Made by a program: the position numbers and the translations under genes. From assembly GCA_002842345.1 (NCBI GenBank), contig PHCU01000023.1:1-36668 (forward strand): DNA of 36,668 nt, given 5' to 3'. The notes below the pieces were generated by a model that was given only the letters and a program-made list of their open reading frames with translations, was not told the origin of the DNA and made no database searches. Shown here piece after piece: positions 25,153 to 34,481 of this stretch (positions within the stretch are counted from its first letter, which is position 1; each line of letters starts with the position of its first letter). Source of the DNA: Betaproteobacteria bacterium HGW-Betaproteobacteria-12. Its GTDB lineage: Bacteria; Pseudomonadota; Gammaproteobacteria; Burkholderiales; Rhodocyclaceae.

Positions 25153-25536
25153 ATGGCCTTGCCTTTGAATGCAAGCGTTGAAGCCACTCCCAACTTCATC
25201 GCCAACCTGGCGGCCGCACAGCAGTTTTTCCTCCTTCAGGATGCCGACAGTGCCGATACCCGGTTCGCCAAACTGAAGGCTGACCTGCGCGAGATGCTGG
25301 CAGTGCTGTCCTGGTCCCCTGCTGGTGGCCGCCCGGCACGCTTTCTGGTTGCCAAATCGGCACAAGGGAAACTGAAAACCGCCGCTATTCAGCAACTGGC
25401 CGAACAAGCTGGGCTGCCAGACCTGCGGGAGTACGTGGTCGGCCAACACATCGTGCTCTATGCCCACTCGGCAACCGAGGTGGTGCTGTTGGCGCTGAAG
25501 CACCAGCGCCAGTTGGTCTATTCCTCGGACACTTAA
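25153..25536 (+). CDS. RelE/ParE-superfamily toxin
   Basis: A 127-residue protein. The C-terminal half, with LREYVVGQHIVLYAHSATEVVLLALKHQRQLVY, follows the RelE/ParE pattern (REYVVG..IVY....V.IL...H.R). Residues 1-60 are helical and fit the ParE-like N-terminal hairpin but are somewhat longer than usual. It follows a Phd-type antitoxin by 4 bases, the standard antitoxin-first layout. Whether it cuts ribosome-bound mRNA (RelE) or poisons gyrase (ParE) cannot be decided from sequence. Confidence 0.75.
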   Translation: MALPLNASVEATPNFIANLAAAQQFFLLQDADSADTRFAKLKADLREMLAVLSWSPAGGRPARFLVAKSAQGKLKTAAIQQLAEQAGLPDLREYVVGQHIVLYAHSATEVVLLALKHQRQLVYSSDT

Positions 25537-25984
25537 GCAGCGGGCACGACCTGGGCTTTTGCCCTCGAACATCATGGCCCGTAGCGCATACCCAAAGTGC
25601 GGAATATCGCTCCAGTTGGCCAGCGTTTCGCATCACACCTGACCACCAAAAATCGAATTCCTGACCACGCCCACGTCATCAGACAGCAACGGGCAATAAA
25701 GAGACATACGGACACAGAAAATTTGGGTAACGCGGACGGCTGGTAAGCGATCAGTTGCCTGTCGCTCGATTCGGATGGGCATATGCCCTATTACAGCCGG
25801 AACTGCGTCTGGCCTACGCTGCTGTCAGCGTGAAATTCGCGATCATTGAGCCAACGCGAGAAACGAGTTCAGAAACCCCTATCAAGATGATGCTTGGCTT
25901 TTTGAGGTTGATACAATCGGCCGCGTTGCCAGCTCAATACTGCGCTTCGATACCGATGGCCACTACAGATTGCGAAACAATTTA
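25537..25984 (+). other. Gene-poor region between the toxin gene and hsdM
   Basis: 448 bases without a convincing gene. A frame at 25755-25985 encodes 76 residues with no recognisable family or ribosome site. Composition is mixed and lower in G+C than the suf operon. It holds the CCTGACCAC direct repeats described separately, and a TACAAT at about 25914 that could be a -10 box for the restriction locus. The region may be scar tissue from insertions. Confidence 0.5.
25639..25668. repeat. Direct repeats CCTGACCAC, possible IS21-type end remnant
   Basis: CCTGACCAC occurs at 25639-25647 and again at 25660-25668, 21 bases apart (two helical turns), with an AT-rich spacer between. Ends of IS21-family elements often carry multiple TGACCAC-type repeats with such spacers (family knowledge). 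No istA/istB is nearby, so at most one end is left. Confidence 0.35.
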
Positions 25985-28183
25985 ATGAGCACAGAAACCC
26001 ACCGCCAGCTTGCCAATGACATCTGGAGCATCTGCAACCTGCTGCGCGGCCCATACAAGCGCAACGAATACCGCAAAGTCATCCTGCCACTCACCGTACT
26101 GCGCCGCTTCGATTGCCTGCTTGCACCGACCAAGGCCAAAGCACTGGAAACCTTCAACCAGTACAAAGGCAAACCCGAAAGCATCATCCGCAGCGTAATG
26201 CAGTCAGCTACCGGTTATCCGTTCTACAACCTGTCCAAGCTAGAGCTGCGCCCTTCAGGGAAGGACATTAATTCGCTGCTGGACGACCCCAGTAACCTCG
26301 CACCCAATCTCAACAGCTACATCAACGGCTACTCGCCGAACATCCGCGCCATCTTCGAGCGCTTCAAGTTTGGCGAGCAGATCGAGCGCATGAGCGAGAA
26401 GAACCTGCTGTTCAAGGTGGTGCAGAAGTTCGCCACCTTCGACCTGAGCTTCGCCGGTTTGTCGGCCGACCAGGCCGCCATGCAGATGGGCTATGTATTC
26501 GAAGAGCTGATCCGGATCGGCGCGGAACAATCCAACGAAGAAGCCGGGGAACACTTCACCCCGCGCGAAGTCATCAAGCTGATGGTCAACCTGCTGTTGT
26601 CACCCGAGCAGGATTTGCGCCGCAGCCACGTCGTCAAAACGATCTACGACCCGGCCTGCGGCACCGGCGGCATGTTGTCCGTGGCCGAAAAATACATTCG
26701 CGACCTCAATAGCGATGCCAAGCCGCATCTGTATGGGCAAGACTGGAACGACGAGGCTTGGGCTGTCTGCCGCTCCGACATGCTCATCAAGGGTGAAGAT
26801 GCCGACAACATTGCCATGGGCGACACCTTCACCAAGGACGCCCACGCCCGCGACGAACAAGGCCAGAAGCGCAGCTTCGATTACATGCTGGCTAACCCGC
26901 CGTTTGGCGTGGAGTGGAAGCAGCAGCAACGCCACATCGAGAACGAGCGCGACACCCTTGGTTACCAGGGCCGCTTTGGTGCCGGCACGCCGCGCATCAA
27001 CGACGGTGCGCTACTGTTCCTGCAGCACATGATCGCCAAGATGCGTCGAGCCGAAGAAGGCGGCAGCCGCATCGGCATCGTATTCAATGGCTCGCCGCTG
27101 TTTACCGGCGATGCCGGCGGTGGCGAATCAGAGATCCGCCGCTGGATCATCGAAAACGACTGGCTCGAAGCCGTCGTCGCGCTGCCCGAGCAATTGTTCT
27201 ACAACACCGGCATCAGCACCTACATCTGGGTGCTGTCCAACCGCAAGGAGCTGCGTCGCAAGGGGGCGGTGCAACTTATCGATGCCCGCAACCACTGGGT
27301 GCCGATGGAAAAAAGCCTAGGCAACAAACGCCGCCGCATAGGCGACCCCAGCGACAAGCCCAAAGACCCGGACTACATTGGCGACATCACCAGCCTGCAC
27401 GGCCAATTTGATAAAGAAGGCGCCAGCCGCTGGATGCTGTTCGACAAGGATAGCAAGGTCGTCACCGTCACTACCAATGCACCCGCAGACGACGCGCCGG
27501 ATCGCCCGCAGTGGAAAGAGCTCATGGTCAGCAAGGTGTTCGACAACGAGGATTTCGGCTACCACAAGATCACCGTCGAGCGCCCCTTGCGCTTGAACTT
27601 CCACGCCACGCCCGAGCGCCTGGCCCGCCTGGAAGACGAAACCGCCTTCAAAAACCTGGCCAGCAGCACCAAGAAGGACAAAGCCGCGCGCCTGCTCGAC
27701 ATTGCCGCCGGTGAAAAACGTCAGCAACAGATCCGCGAGCTGCTGGCCGAGTTTGCCAAACGCCATCCCGAGCAGATCAACGACCGCAAAGTGTTTCTGG
27801 ACAGCCTCAAGCCCGTTGACCGCGAATTGAACGTGCGGCTGTCCGCCCCGGAACTCAAGGCGGTGGTCAACGCCCTGAGCGAGCGCGATGAAAATGCCGA
27901 AATCTGCCGCAACCGCGATGGCGAAGCCGAGCCGGACGCCGAACTTCGCGATACCGAAAACGTGCCGCTGAAAGAGGGCATCCAGGCCTATTTCGAGCGC
28001 GAAGTGCTGCCCCACGTGCCCGATGCCTGGATCGACCACAGCAAGACCAAGGTCGGCTACGAAATCCCGCTCAATCGCCACTTCTACCGCTACGAGCCGC
28101 CGCGTGAGCTGGCGGTGATCGAGGCCGAGATCAAGGCCCTGGAAGCCGATATCGTGCGCCTGCTGGGTGAGGTGACGGCGTGA
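25985..28183 (+). CDS. hsdM: Type I restriction-modification DNA methyltransferase HsdM
   Basis: A 732-residue N6-adenine methyltransferase. The N-terminal helical domain (about 1-150) precedes the catalytic domain with the SAM motif DPACGTGG (222-229) and catalytic NPPF (304-307). EHFTPREVIKLMVNLL is also typical. The C-terminal part (about 520-732) is long and charged and reaches beyond many HsdM proteins. MSTETHRQLA at 25985 is the likely start; no strong ribosome site is seen. The stop overlaps the next gene's start as GTGA. With HsdS it methylates an asymmetric bipartite target. Confidence 0.95.
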   Translation: MSTETHRQLANDIWSICNLLRGPYKRNEYRKVILPLTVLRRFDCLLAPTKAKALETFNQYKGKPESIIRSVMQSATGYPFYNLSKLELRPSGKDINSLLDDPSNLAPNLNSYINGYSPNIRAIFERFKFGEQIERMSEKNLLFKVVQKFATFDLSFAGLSADQAAMQMGYVFEELIRIGAEQSNEEAGEHFTPREVIKLMVNLLLSPEQDLRRSHVVKTIYDPACGTGGMLSVAEKYIRDLNSDAKPHLYGQDWNDEAWAVCRSDMLIKGEDADNIAMGDTFTKDAHARDEQGQKRSFDYMLANPPFGVEWKQQQRHIENERDTLGYQGRFGAGTPRINDGALLFLQHMIAKMRRAEEGGSRIGIVFNGSPLFTGDAGGGESEIRRWIIENDWLEAVVALPEQLFYNTGISTYIWVLSNRKELRRKGAVQLIDARNHWVPMEKSLGNKRRRIGDPSDKPKDPDYIGDITSLHGQFDKEGASRWMLFDKDSKVVTVTTNAPADDAPDRPQWKELMVSKVFDNEDFGYHKITVERPLRLNFHATPERLARLEDETAFKNLASSTKKDKAARLLDIAAGEKRQQQIRELLAEFAKRHPEQINDRKVFLDSLKPVDRELNVRLSAPELKAVVNALSERDENAEICRNRDGEAEPDAELRDTENVPLKEGIQAYFEREVLPHVPDAWIDHSKTKVGYEIPLNRHFYRYEPPRELAVIEAEIKALEADIVRLLGEVTA

Positions 28184-28404
28184 AGCTGAGCAAACAGGGC
28201 AACCCCATCCCGATGGCAGCCGGACATGGGAAACAGCCGCCTGTGGACGATCTGTTAACGGACATCCGTTCAGTAATCGAGCACGCCGCCTATGGCGCCC
28301 AGATTGTCGCGACGCTGTCGCGACAATTGGTACTGGAGCGCCGGCGCGGCTTTGCCGAAAAAAACCTGCGGCGCATGGTGCTTTTTGGGGAGAAGGCGGC
28401 ATGA
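28180..28404 (+). CDS. Mini DUF1016 (YhcG-type N-terminal domain) remnant or mini-protein
   Basis: 74 residues. DDLLTDIRSVIEHA (23-36) matches the start of the DUF1016 N-terminal helical domain. YGAQIVATLSRQLVLERRRGFAEKNLRRMVLFGEKA (38-73) matches its later part (YG..li..LS..L....GRGFs..NLrrM..F). The family's middle block, about 30-45 residues with a YWHIG-like core, appears deleted in frame, and the PDDEXK nuclease half is missing. The GTG start overlaps the hsdM stop (GTGA) and its stop overlaps the hsdS start (ATGA), so the frame is kept open between coupled genes. It is either a relic or a shortened accessory protein. Confidence 0.72.
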   Translation: MKLSKQGNPIPMAAGHGKQPPVDDLLTDIRSVIEHAAYGAQIVATLSRQLVLERRRGFAEKNLRRMVLFGEKAA

Positions 28405-29786
28405 AATACGCCGCGTACAACGAATACAAATCTAGTGGCTCAAATTGGCTGGATTCTGTTCCCTCGCACTGGAACGTTAAGCCACTGAAATTGATTGTCA
28501 AAATGCCGATCACCGATGGCCCTCACGAAACGCCAGAGTTCATACCTGATGGCGTGCCATTCGCGTCTGTTGAAGCCGTATGGGATGGGAAGGTGCATCT
28601 TTCGTCAGTGCGCGGATACATCTCTGAAAATGACCATCGTCGATATGGCAAGAAATATCACCCGAAAAAAGATGACATTCTTATAGTGAAGTCAGGATCA
28701 ACCACAGGAAAGATTGCCATCGTCGATTTTGACGATGACTTCAATGTCTGGTCGCCTTTAGCTGCTGTCAGATGCGATGTGAGTCAAGCCTGCCCAGAAT
28801 TTGTTTTCTATGCGCTGAGCAGCAATTACTTTCAGCGCTTGATACAGGTTTCCTGGAGTTTCGGAACGCAGCCAAACATTGGCATGGGGGTTCTTGGAAA
28901 CCTACCAGCCGTGCTACCACCTATATTCGAACAACAAACCATTGCCCGCTTCCTCGATGCCAAAACCGCGCAGATCGATGCGCTGGTGGCGCAGAAGCGG
29001 CAGCTCATCGCCAAGCTCAAGGAAAAGCGCAGCGCCCTGATCGCCCGCACCGTCACCCGTGGCTTGCCGCCCGAAGCCGCCAAGGCGGCGGGGCTGGAGC
29101 CGAATCCGGAGATGAAGGATTCGGGAGTGGAGTGGCTAGGCAGGATTCCTCATCTCTGGGCGCCAGTGCCGCTGGGCTATCTCGTAAAAATGCGAGGCGG
29201 CGCAACACCAGATAAAGGCAAACCTGAATATTGGGCTGGCGAAATTCCTTGGGTTTCACCCAAGGATATGAAGGTTCCTCGTATCTTCGATGCGGAGGAT
29301 CACATATCCGACGAAGGGCTTCGCAATAGTCCGCTCTCCTTGATTCCGAACGAATCACTCTTGATCGTGGTGCGAGGAATGATCTTGGCACATTCGTTTC
29401 CTGTTGCTTTGTCGATGCGCGAGTTGACGATTAACCAAGACATGAAAGCTCTGGTTTGTTCCAGGCGGATCCGCCCCGAATATTTGTATTGGGCGCTCTG
29501 CGGCTTTTCTTCGGCGCTAGTGGCATTGGCGGACGAATCCGCGCACGGGACAAAAAAAATCGAGGCGACAATATTGGCGAAATTCCCTGTATTGGTTCCG
29601 CCTATTACCGAACAGCAAGCCATCACGGCCTACCTCCACCGTAAAACCAAACGACTAGACCAACTCGGTGCCAGGATCGAAGCTGCTGTTTCCCGTTTGA
29701 CCGAGTACCGCCAAGCCCTGATCACCTCTGTCGTCACCGGCAAGATCGACGTGCGCGACTGGCAATCTGAATTGGAGGCCGCATGA
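28401..29786 (+). CDS. hsdS: Type I restriction-modification specificity subunit HsdS
   Basis: 461 residues with two target recognition domains (about 15-175 and 245-405) separated by conserved helices: EQQTIARFLDAKTAQIDALVAQKRQLIAKLKEKR (178-211) and the matching EQQAITAYLHRKTKRLDQLGARIEAAVSRLTEYRQALIT near the C-terminus. Each domain reads half of a bipartite DNA target, which cannot be deduced here. The first recognition domain is visibly more AT-rich than the flanking genes, the usual sign of domain exchange. The stop overlaps the following gene as ATGA. Confidence 0.95.
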   Translation: MKYAAYNEYKSSGSNWLDSVPSHWNVKPLKLIVKMPITDGPHETPEFIPDGVPFASVEAVWDGKVHLSSVRGYISENDHRRYGKKYHPKKDDILIVKSGSTTGKIAIVDFDDDFNVWSPLAAVRCDVSQACPEFVFYALSSNYFQRLIQVSWSFGTQPNIGMGVLGNLPAVLPPIFEQQTIARFLDAKTAQIDALVAQKRQLIAKLKEKRSALIARTVTRGLPPEAAKAAGLEPNPEMKDSGVEWLGRIPHLWAPVPLGYLVKMRGGATPDKGKPEYWAGEIPWVSPKDMKVPRIFDAEDHISDEGLRNSPLSLIPNESLLIVVRGMILAHSFPVALSMRELTINQDMKALVCSRRIRPEYLYWALCGFSSALVALADESAHGTKKIEATILAKFPVLVPPITEQQAITAYLHRKTKRLDQLGARIEAAVSRLTEYRQALITSVVTGKIDVRDWQSELEAA

Positions 29787-31249
29787 CCGTAGACCGCGAT
29801 CAGGATTATTGGGCTGGCTTGGTCCGTGAATTGTGCAAATTACCTGCCGAAACGCCGTGGCTGGAGTTCAAGCACAACAACGATGACCCCGACACAATCG
29901 GTGAATATCTGTCAGCTTTGTCCAACGCGGCCGCACTCGATGGCAAGGCCAATGCGTATCTGATCTGGGGGATTGAAAACAGTTCTCACGCTGTGCTGGG
30001 CACAAGCTTTGTTCCGGCCAAGGCTCGCAAAGGCGGCGAAGAGCTGGAAAGCTGGTTGCTGCGCATGTTGAGTCCCCGCTTGCATTTCCGGTTCGTGACG
30101 CTGACGATGGACGGCCAGCCTTTGGTGCTGCTCGAAATTCCGAATGCCTCGGGTAAGCCTACCCAGTTTGCGGGTAAGGAATGGGTTCGGGTGGGGAGCA
30201 ATAAAAAGCCGTTAAAAGATTATCCCGAACTGGAGCGCGAACTTTGGCGGCGCTTTGACCGCACGCCTTTTGAGGCTCAATTGGCCGCTGAACATCTGCC
30301 CGGATCGGATGCGTTGGCCCTGCTGGATTACCCAGCCTATTTTGACCTGCTCAAACTACCTTTGCCGGAGGACAGGGCCGCGCTACTGGCACGGCTGGAG
30401 GAAGACCGTTTGCTGGTTCATAACGAAGCCGGGACATGGGATATCACCAACCTTGGCGCGATTTTGTTTGCCAAGGATCTGCATCGCTTTCGTGGTTTGG
30501 CTCGCAAGGCCATCCGCGTAGTGGTTTACGAAGGCAAGGGCCGTATTCGCACGCGGCGCGAGCAGGAGGGCCGAAAGGGCTATGCCAGCGGATTTTCCGG
30601 GCTGATGGATTACATCAATGCCCTGTTGCCGCGTAACGAAGTCATCGGTCAAGCCCTGCGCCGTGAAGTGCCGATGTACCCGGATCTGGCGGTTCGCGAA
30701 CTGGTTGCGAATGCACTGATCCACCAGGATTTTTCTGTAACCGGGACGGGACCGATGGTCGAGATTTTCAGCGACCGCATGGAGATCACCAATCCCGGCT
30801 TGCCTTTGGTTAATACGCAACGATTTCTGGATAGCCCGCCCCGGTCACGTAATGAGCAATTGGCCTCGTTCATGCGGCGCGTCGGCATTTGCGAAGAACG
30901 TGGCAGCGGTGTGGACAAGGTTGTTTTCGAGACGGAGTTTTATCAATTACCCGCGCCGAGCTTTGAAACACCTGAAGCATCCACCCGTGCCGTGCTGTTT
31001 GCACATATGGCATACAAGGACATGGATAGTCGAGATCGTGTTCGTGCTTGCTATCTGCATGCCTGTTTGCGTTATGTGCAGCGCGACCCAATGACTAATG
31101 CCAGCCTGAGGGAGCGTTTTGGCATTGCCCCGGAAAACAGTGCAATGGTTACACGGGTCATCAAGGAAGCTGTCGCGGAAGGTCTGGTCAAGCCTTTTGA
31201 TCCTGACCAGGGGCGACGTCACGCCAAGTACCTACCGTTCTGGGCTTGA
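29783..31249 (+). CDS. Schlafen/AlbA_2-domain putative ATPase, restriction-locus accessory
   Basis: A 488-residue protein. Residues about 22-150 are an AlbA_2/Schlafen-type domain (PWLEFKHNND with E28, IWGIEN 61-66). Residues about 295-395 are the associated GHKL-like domain (HATPase_c_4: RELVANALIHQDF 305-317, ITNPGLP, EERGSGVDK 371-379). The C-terminus (about 410-488) looks like a winged helix. Such proteins are widespread beside type I restriction genes, where their role is not firmly known; regulation or extra phage defence has been suggested. ATGA overlap with hsdS shows it belongs to the operon. Catalytic residues for RNA cleavage cannot be confirmed by eye. Confidence 0.85.
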   Translation: MTVDRDQDYWAGLVRELCKLPAETPWLEFKHNNDDPDTIGEYLSALSNAAALDGKANAYLIWGIENSSHAVLGTSFVPAKARKGGEELESWLLRMLSPRLHFRFVTLTMDGQPLVLLEIPNASGKPTQFAGKEWVRVGSNKKPLKDYPELERELWRRFDRTPFEAQLAAEHLPGSDALALLDYPAYFDLLKLPLPEDRAALLARLEEDRLLVHNEAGTWDITNLGAILFAKDLHRFRGLARKAIRVVVYEGKGRIRTRREQEGRKGYASGFSGLMDYINALLPRNEVIGQALRREVPMYPDLAVRELVANALIHQDFSVTGTGPMVEIFSDRMEITNPGLPLVNTQRFLDSPPRSRNEQLASFMRRVGICEERGSGVDKVVFETEFYQLPAPSFETPEASTRAVLFAHMAYKDMDSRDRVRACYLHACLRYVQRDPMTNASLRERFGIAPENSAMVTRVIKEAVAEGLVKPFDPDQGRRHAKYLPFWA

Positions 31250-31379
31250 TGATTTCTTATTTGACGGCTATTTGACTGAATGCTCTGCCGAGAGGCGAGA
31301 TAATGAAAAAAACACATACAAATCAAAGAAGCAAGTCTGCGTTGCAACTCGTTCTCTATTTGATCCTGTGGCCTACACC

Positions 31380-34300
31380 ATGAGCACGACCAGCGAAAAA
31401 GCCTTCGAGAGCTACCTGGAACAGATGCTTGCCGAAAGCGGCTGGCACCCCGGCACCAACGCCGAGTGGGACAAGGCGCGGGCGCTGTTTCCGGCGCGGG
31501 TGTTCGCCTTCATCGAAGCCACCCAGCCCAAATTGTGGGCCGAGATGGCCGCGCAGCACGGCGGTAATTTGCAGGCCATGCTGCTGGATGCGTTGGGCAA
31601 GGAACTGGACATTAAAGGCAGCCTGCACGTGCTGCGCCATGGCTTCAAGTTTTACGGCAAGCTGTTCCGGTTGGCTTACTTCAAACCGGCACACGCGCTG
31701 TCGCCGGATGTGCTGGATTTGTATGCCCAAAACCAGTTGACCGTAACAAGACAGGTGCCTTGCCACCCCGGCGACCACAGCACGGTGGACATGGTGTTGG
31801 CGGTCAACGGCCTGCCGGTGGCGACTATCGAGCTGAAGAATCCCGGCACGCACCAGATCTGGCGGCACGCGGTAAAGCAATACCAGAGCGACCGCGATCC
31901 GCGCGTGCCGCTGTTCGATTTCAAGAAGCGTGCACTGGTGCATTTCGCCGCCGACCCGGATGAAGTGTGGATGACCACTCGGCTGGCCAGGGAAAAGACC
32001 TTCTTCCTGCCCTTCAACCGCGGCAGCCACCCGGGGCAGATTCAGTGCGGCGCAGGCAACCCGCAGCACGCCAGCGGCTACCGCACCGGCTACTTCTGGC
32101 AGGAAACGCTGCAGCGCGATAGCTTTCTCGACATCCTCGGGCATTTTCTGTTCATCGAAAAAGACGAGCAGAAGGTGGACGATGGCCGGGGCGGCAAGAA
32201 GCTGGTCACTACCGAAAAAATGGTCTTCCCGCGTTACCACCAGTTGGACGCGGTGCGTGCCCTGGTGGCTGCGGCACGCATGGAGAGCGCCGGCCACAAT
32301 TACCTGATCCAGCACTCGGCCGGCAGCGGCAAGACCAACAGCATCTCGTGGCTGTCGCACCGCTTGGCCAGCCTGCACAACGCGCAGGATCAGAAAGTGT
32401 TCGACTGCGTGATCGTCATCACCGACCGCAAGGTGCTGGACAAGCAGTTGCAGGACGCGATCTACCAGATCGAGCACGCGCAGGGCGTGGTCAAAACCAT
32501 CGACCAGGATGCCAAGCAACTGGCCGATGCGCTGATCGACGGCACCAAGATCGTCATCACCACGCTGCAGAAATTCCCCTTCGTGCTGCGCGGCCTGCTG
32601 CACGCGGCGGGCGCAGAGAACCAGGACAAAGCCAGCGACGAAGAAAAGGTACAAGCCAAGGCTTGGCAAGCGGCGATTGCGGCGCGGCGCTATGCGGTAA
32701 TCGTGGACGAGGCGCATTCCAGCCAGACCGGCGAAACCGCCCGCGAGCTGAAAAGCATTCTGGGCGCGACGGCAAACAATGGCAGCGGCGGCAATGGCGA
32801 GGAAGAAGCGGATTGGGAAGATCGCCTCAACCAGATCATGGCCTCGCGCGGTCAACAGAAAAATCTGAGCTTTTTTGCCTTTACCGCTACGCCCAAGGGC
32901 AAGACGCTGGAACTGTTTGGGCGTGAAGGCAGTAGTGGCAAACCGGCGGCCTTCCACACCTATTCGATGCGCCAGGCCATCGAAGAAGGTTTCATCCTCG
33001 ACGTGCTGCGCAACTACACCACCTACAGCACCTGGTTCAAGTTCGTGAAGACGGTGGAGGACGATCCCGCCATCCCGAAGAAGAAGGGTGCCAAGGCGCT
33101 GGCCAAGTTCAAGGAGTTGCACCCGCACAACATTGAGCAGAAGACCGAAGTGATGGTTGAACACTTCCGCGAGCATGTGCGGCATCGGCTTGGTGGCCGG
33201 GGCAAAGCGATGGTTGTGACGGCCAGCCGCATTCAGGCGGTGCGCTACAAGCTGGCTTTCGAGCGCTACATTCAGGAACAGGGTTACGCCGACATCCGTT
33301 CGCTGGTGGCCTTCAGCGGCACGGTGAAAGACCCGGATACCGGCGTTGAGTACACCGAGCCGGGCATGAACCCCGATGTCGTCACCGGCAAGCCCATCCC
33401 GGAAAGCCAGTTGCCCGAGCGCTTTGGCTCCAGCGATTATCAGGTGCTACTGGTAGCCAACAAATACCAGACCGGCTTCGACCAGCCGCTGCTGTGTGCG
33501 ATGTACGTAGACAAACGGCTGGACGGCGTGCAGGCGGTGCAGACCCTGTCGCGCCTGAACCGCAAGATCGCCGGCAAGGACGAACCCTTCGTGCTCGACT
33601 TCGTCAACAAGCCCGAAGAGATCTACGCTGCGTTCAAGCCGTATTTCGATTCCACCAGCCTGCAGGAATCCGCTATCCCCGAGATGCTGCCCAGCATCAA
33701 GCACGAACTGGATCAGCTGCAGATTTATCACCGGAGCGAGGTCGAGGCCTTTGCGCGCATTTTCTATCGCCAGCCGGATCGGCAAAACCCGGCCGATCAC
33801 GCCCATATGCAACGTCACCTGCAACCGGCGGTGGATCGCTTCAAGGCCATCGAGGACGACGAGGTGCGTTCCAGCTTCCGCGACAAGCTGGGCGGCTATG
33901 TGCGGATGTACTCGTTCCTGAGCCAGATACTGCCTTACGCGGATCAGGATCTGGAAATGCTTTACAGCTACGGACGCTTCCTGCTGCCGCACCTGCCGCT
34001 GGACCATGACAACACCGTGGTCAAGATCGGCAACGAAGTGGAATTGCAGTACTACCGGTTGCAGCGCATAGCCAGCGGGCCGATTGAACTCAAGTTGGGC
34101 GAGCCGGAAGGCGTCTACAGCCCTACCGATGTCGGCACCGGCAAGGCCAAGGAAGAAAAGGCGCCGCTGTCCGAGATCATCCAGGTGCTCAACGAGCGTT
34201 TTGGCACCACCTTCACCGAAGAGGATCGGTTGTTCTTCGACCAGATCAAGGCGCGGGCCACCAGCAACAGCCAAGTGGTTCAAACTGCCATGGCCAACCC

Positions 34301-34481
34301 GCTGGACAAGTTCCAGTTGGGGGTGCGCAAGCTGATCGAGGATTTGATGATTCAGCGGATGACCGAGAACGACAAGATCGTCACTCGGTACATGGATGAC
34401 AGCGATTTCCAGCGCACTGCCTTTCCGATATTGGCGCGTGAGATTTTTGATGCTATCCGCGCTGAGCATTGTCCTGAATAA
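31380..34481 (+). CDS. hsdR: Type I restriction endonuclease/translocase HsdR
   Basis: 1033 residues. The N-terminal nuclease core shows D137 (STVDMVL) and ELK 151-153 of the PD-(D/E)XK site. The motor has Walker A HSAGSGKT (312-319), DEAH 443-446 in VDEAHSSQTG, FFAFTATPKGKTLELFG, VTASRIQAVRYKLAFERYI and ANKYQTGFDQP. It cuts unmodified DNA after translocation. MSTTSEKAFE at 31380 is chosen because it begins family-like sequence; the frame is open back to 31119 inside the previous gene and there is no clear ribosome site, so the start is uncertain. The protein looks intact. Confidence 0.94.
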   Translation: MSTTSEKAFESYLEQMLAESGWHPGTNAEWDKARALFPARVFAFIEATQPKLWAEMAAQHGGNLQAMLLDALGKELDIKGSLHVLRHGFKFYGKLFRLAYFKPAHALSPDVLDLYAQNQLTVTRQVPCHPGDHSTVDMVLAVNGLPVATIELKNPGTHQIWRHAVKQYQSDRDPRVPLFDFKKRALVHFAADPDEVWMTTRLAREKTFFLPFNRGSHPGQIQCGAGNPQHASGYRTGYFWQETLQRDSFLDILGHFLFIEKDEQKVDDGRGGKKLVTTEKMVFPRYHQLDAVRALVAAARMESAGHNYLIQHSAGSGKTNSISWLSHRLASLHNAQDQKVFDCVIVITDRKVLDKQLQDAIYQIEHAQGVVKTIDQDAKQLADALIDGTKIVITTLQKFPFVLRGLLHAAGAENQDKASDEEKVQAKAWQAAIAARRYAVIVDEAHSSQTGETARELKSILGATANNGSGGNGEEEADWEDRLNQIMASRGQQKNLSFFAFTATPKGKTLELFGREGSSGKPAAFHTYSMRQAIEEGFILDVLRNYTTYSTWFKFVKTVEDDPAIPKKKGAKALAKFKELHPHNIEQKTEVMVEHFREHVRHRLGGRGKAMVVTASRIQAVRYKLAFERYIQEQGYADIRSLVAFSGTVKDPDTGVEYTEPGMNPDVVTGKPIPESQLPERFGSSDYQVLLVANKYQTGFDQPLLCAMYVDKRLDGVQAVQTLSRLNRKIAGKDEPFVLDFVNKPEEIYAAFKPYFDSTSLQESAIPEMLPSIKHELDQLQIYHRSEVEAFARIFYRQPDRQNPADHAHMQRHLQPAVDRFKAIEDDEVRSSFRDKLGGYVRMYSFLSQILPYADQDLEMLYSYGRFLLPHLPLDHDNTVVKIGNEVELQYYRLQRIASGPIELKLGEPEGVYSPTDVGTGKAKEEKAPLSEIIQVLNERFGTTFTEEDRLFFDQIKARATSNSQVVQTAMANPLDKFQLGVRKLIEDLMIQRMTENDKIVTRYMDDSDFQRTAFPILAREIFDAIRAEHCPE

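Noticed and set aside
25755..25985. 76-residue frame before hsdM
   Set aside because: No ribosome site, no family resemblance, and it runs into the hsdM start.
31119..31379. Longer HsdR start at 31119
   Set aside because: The extra 87 residues overlap the end of the AlbA_2 gene and show no HsdR-like sequence.
31356..33185. 609-codon minus-strand open frame
   Set aside because: Antisense of hsdR, which shows full nuclease and helicase motifs.
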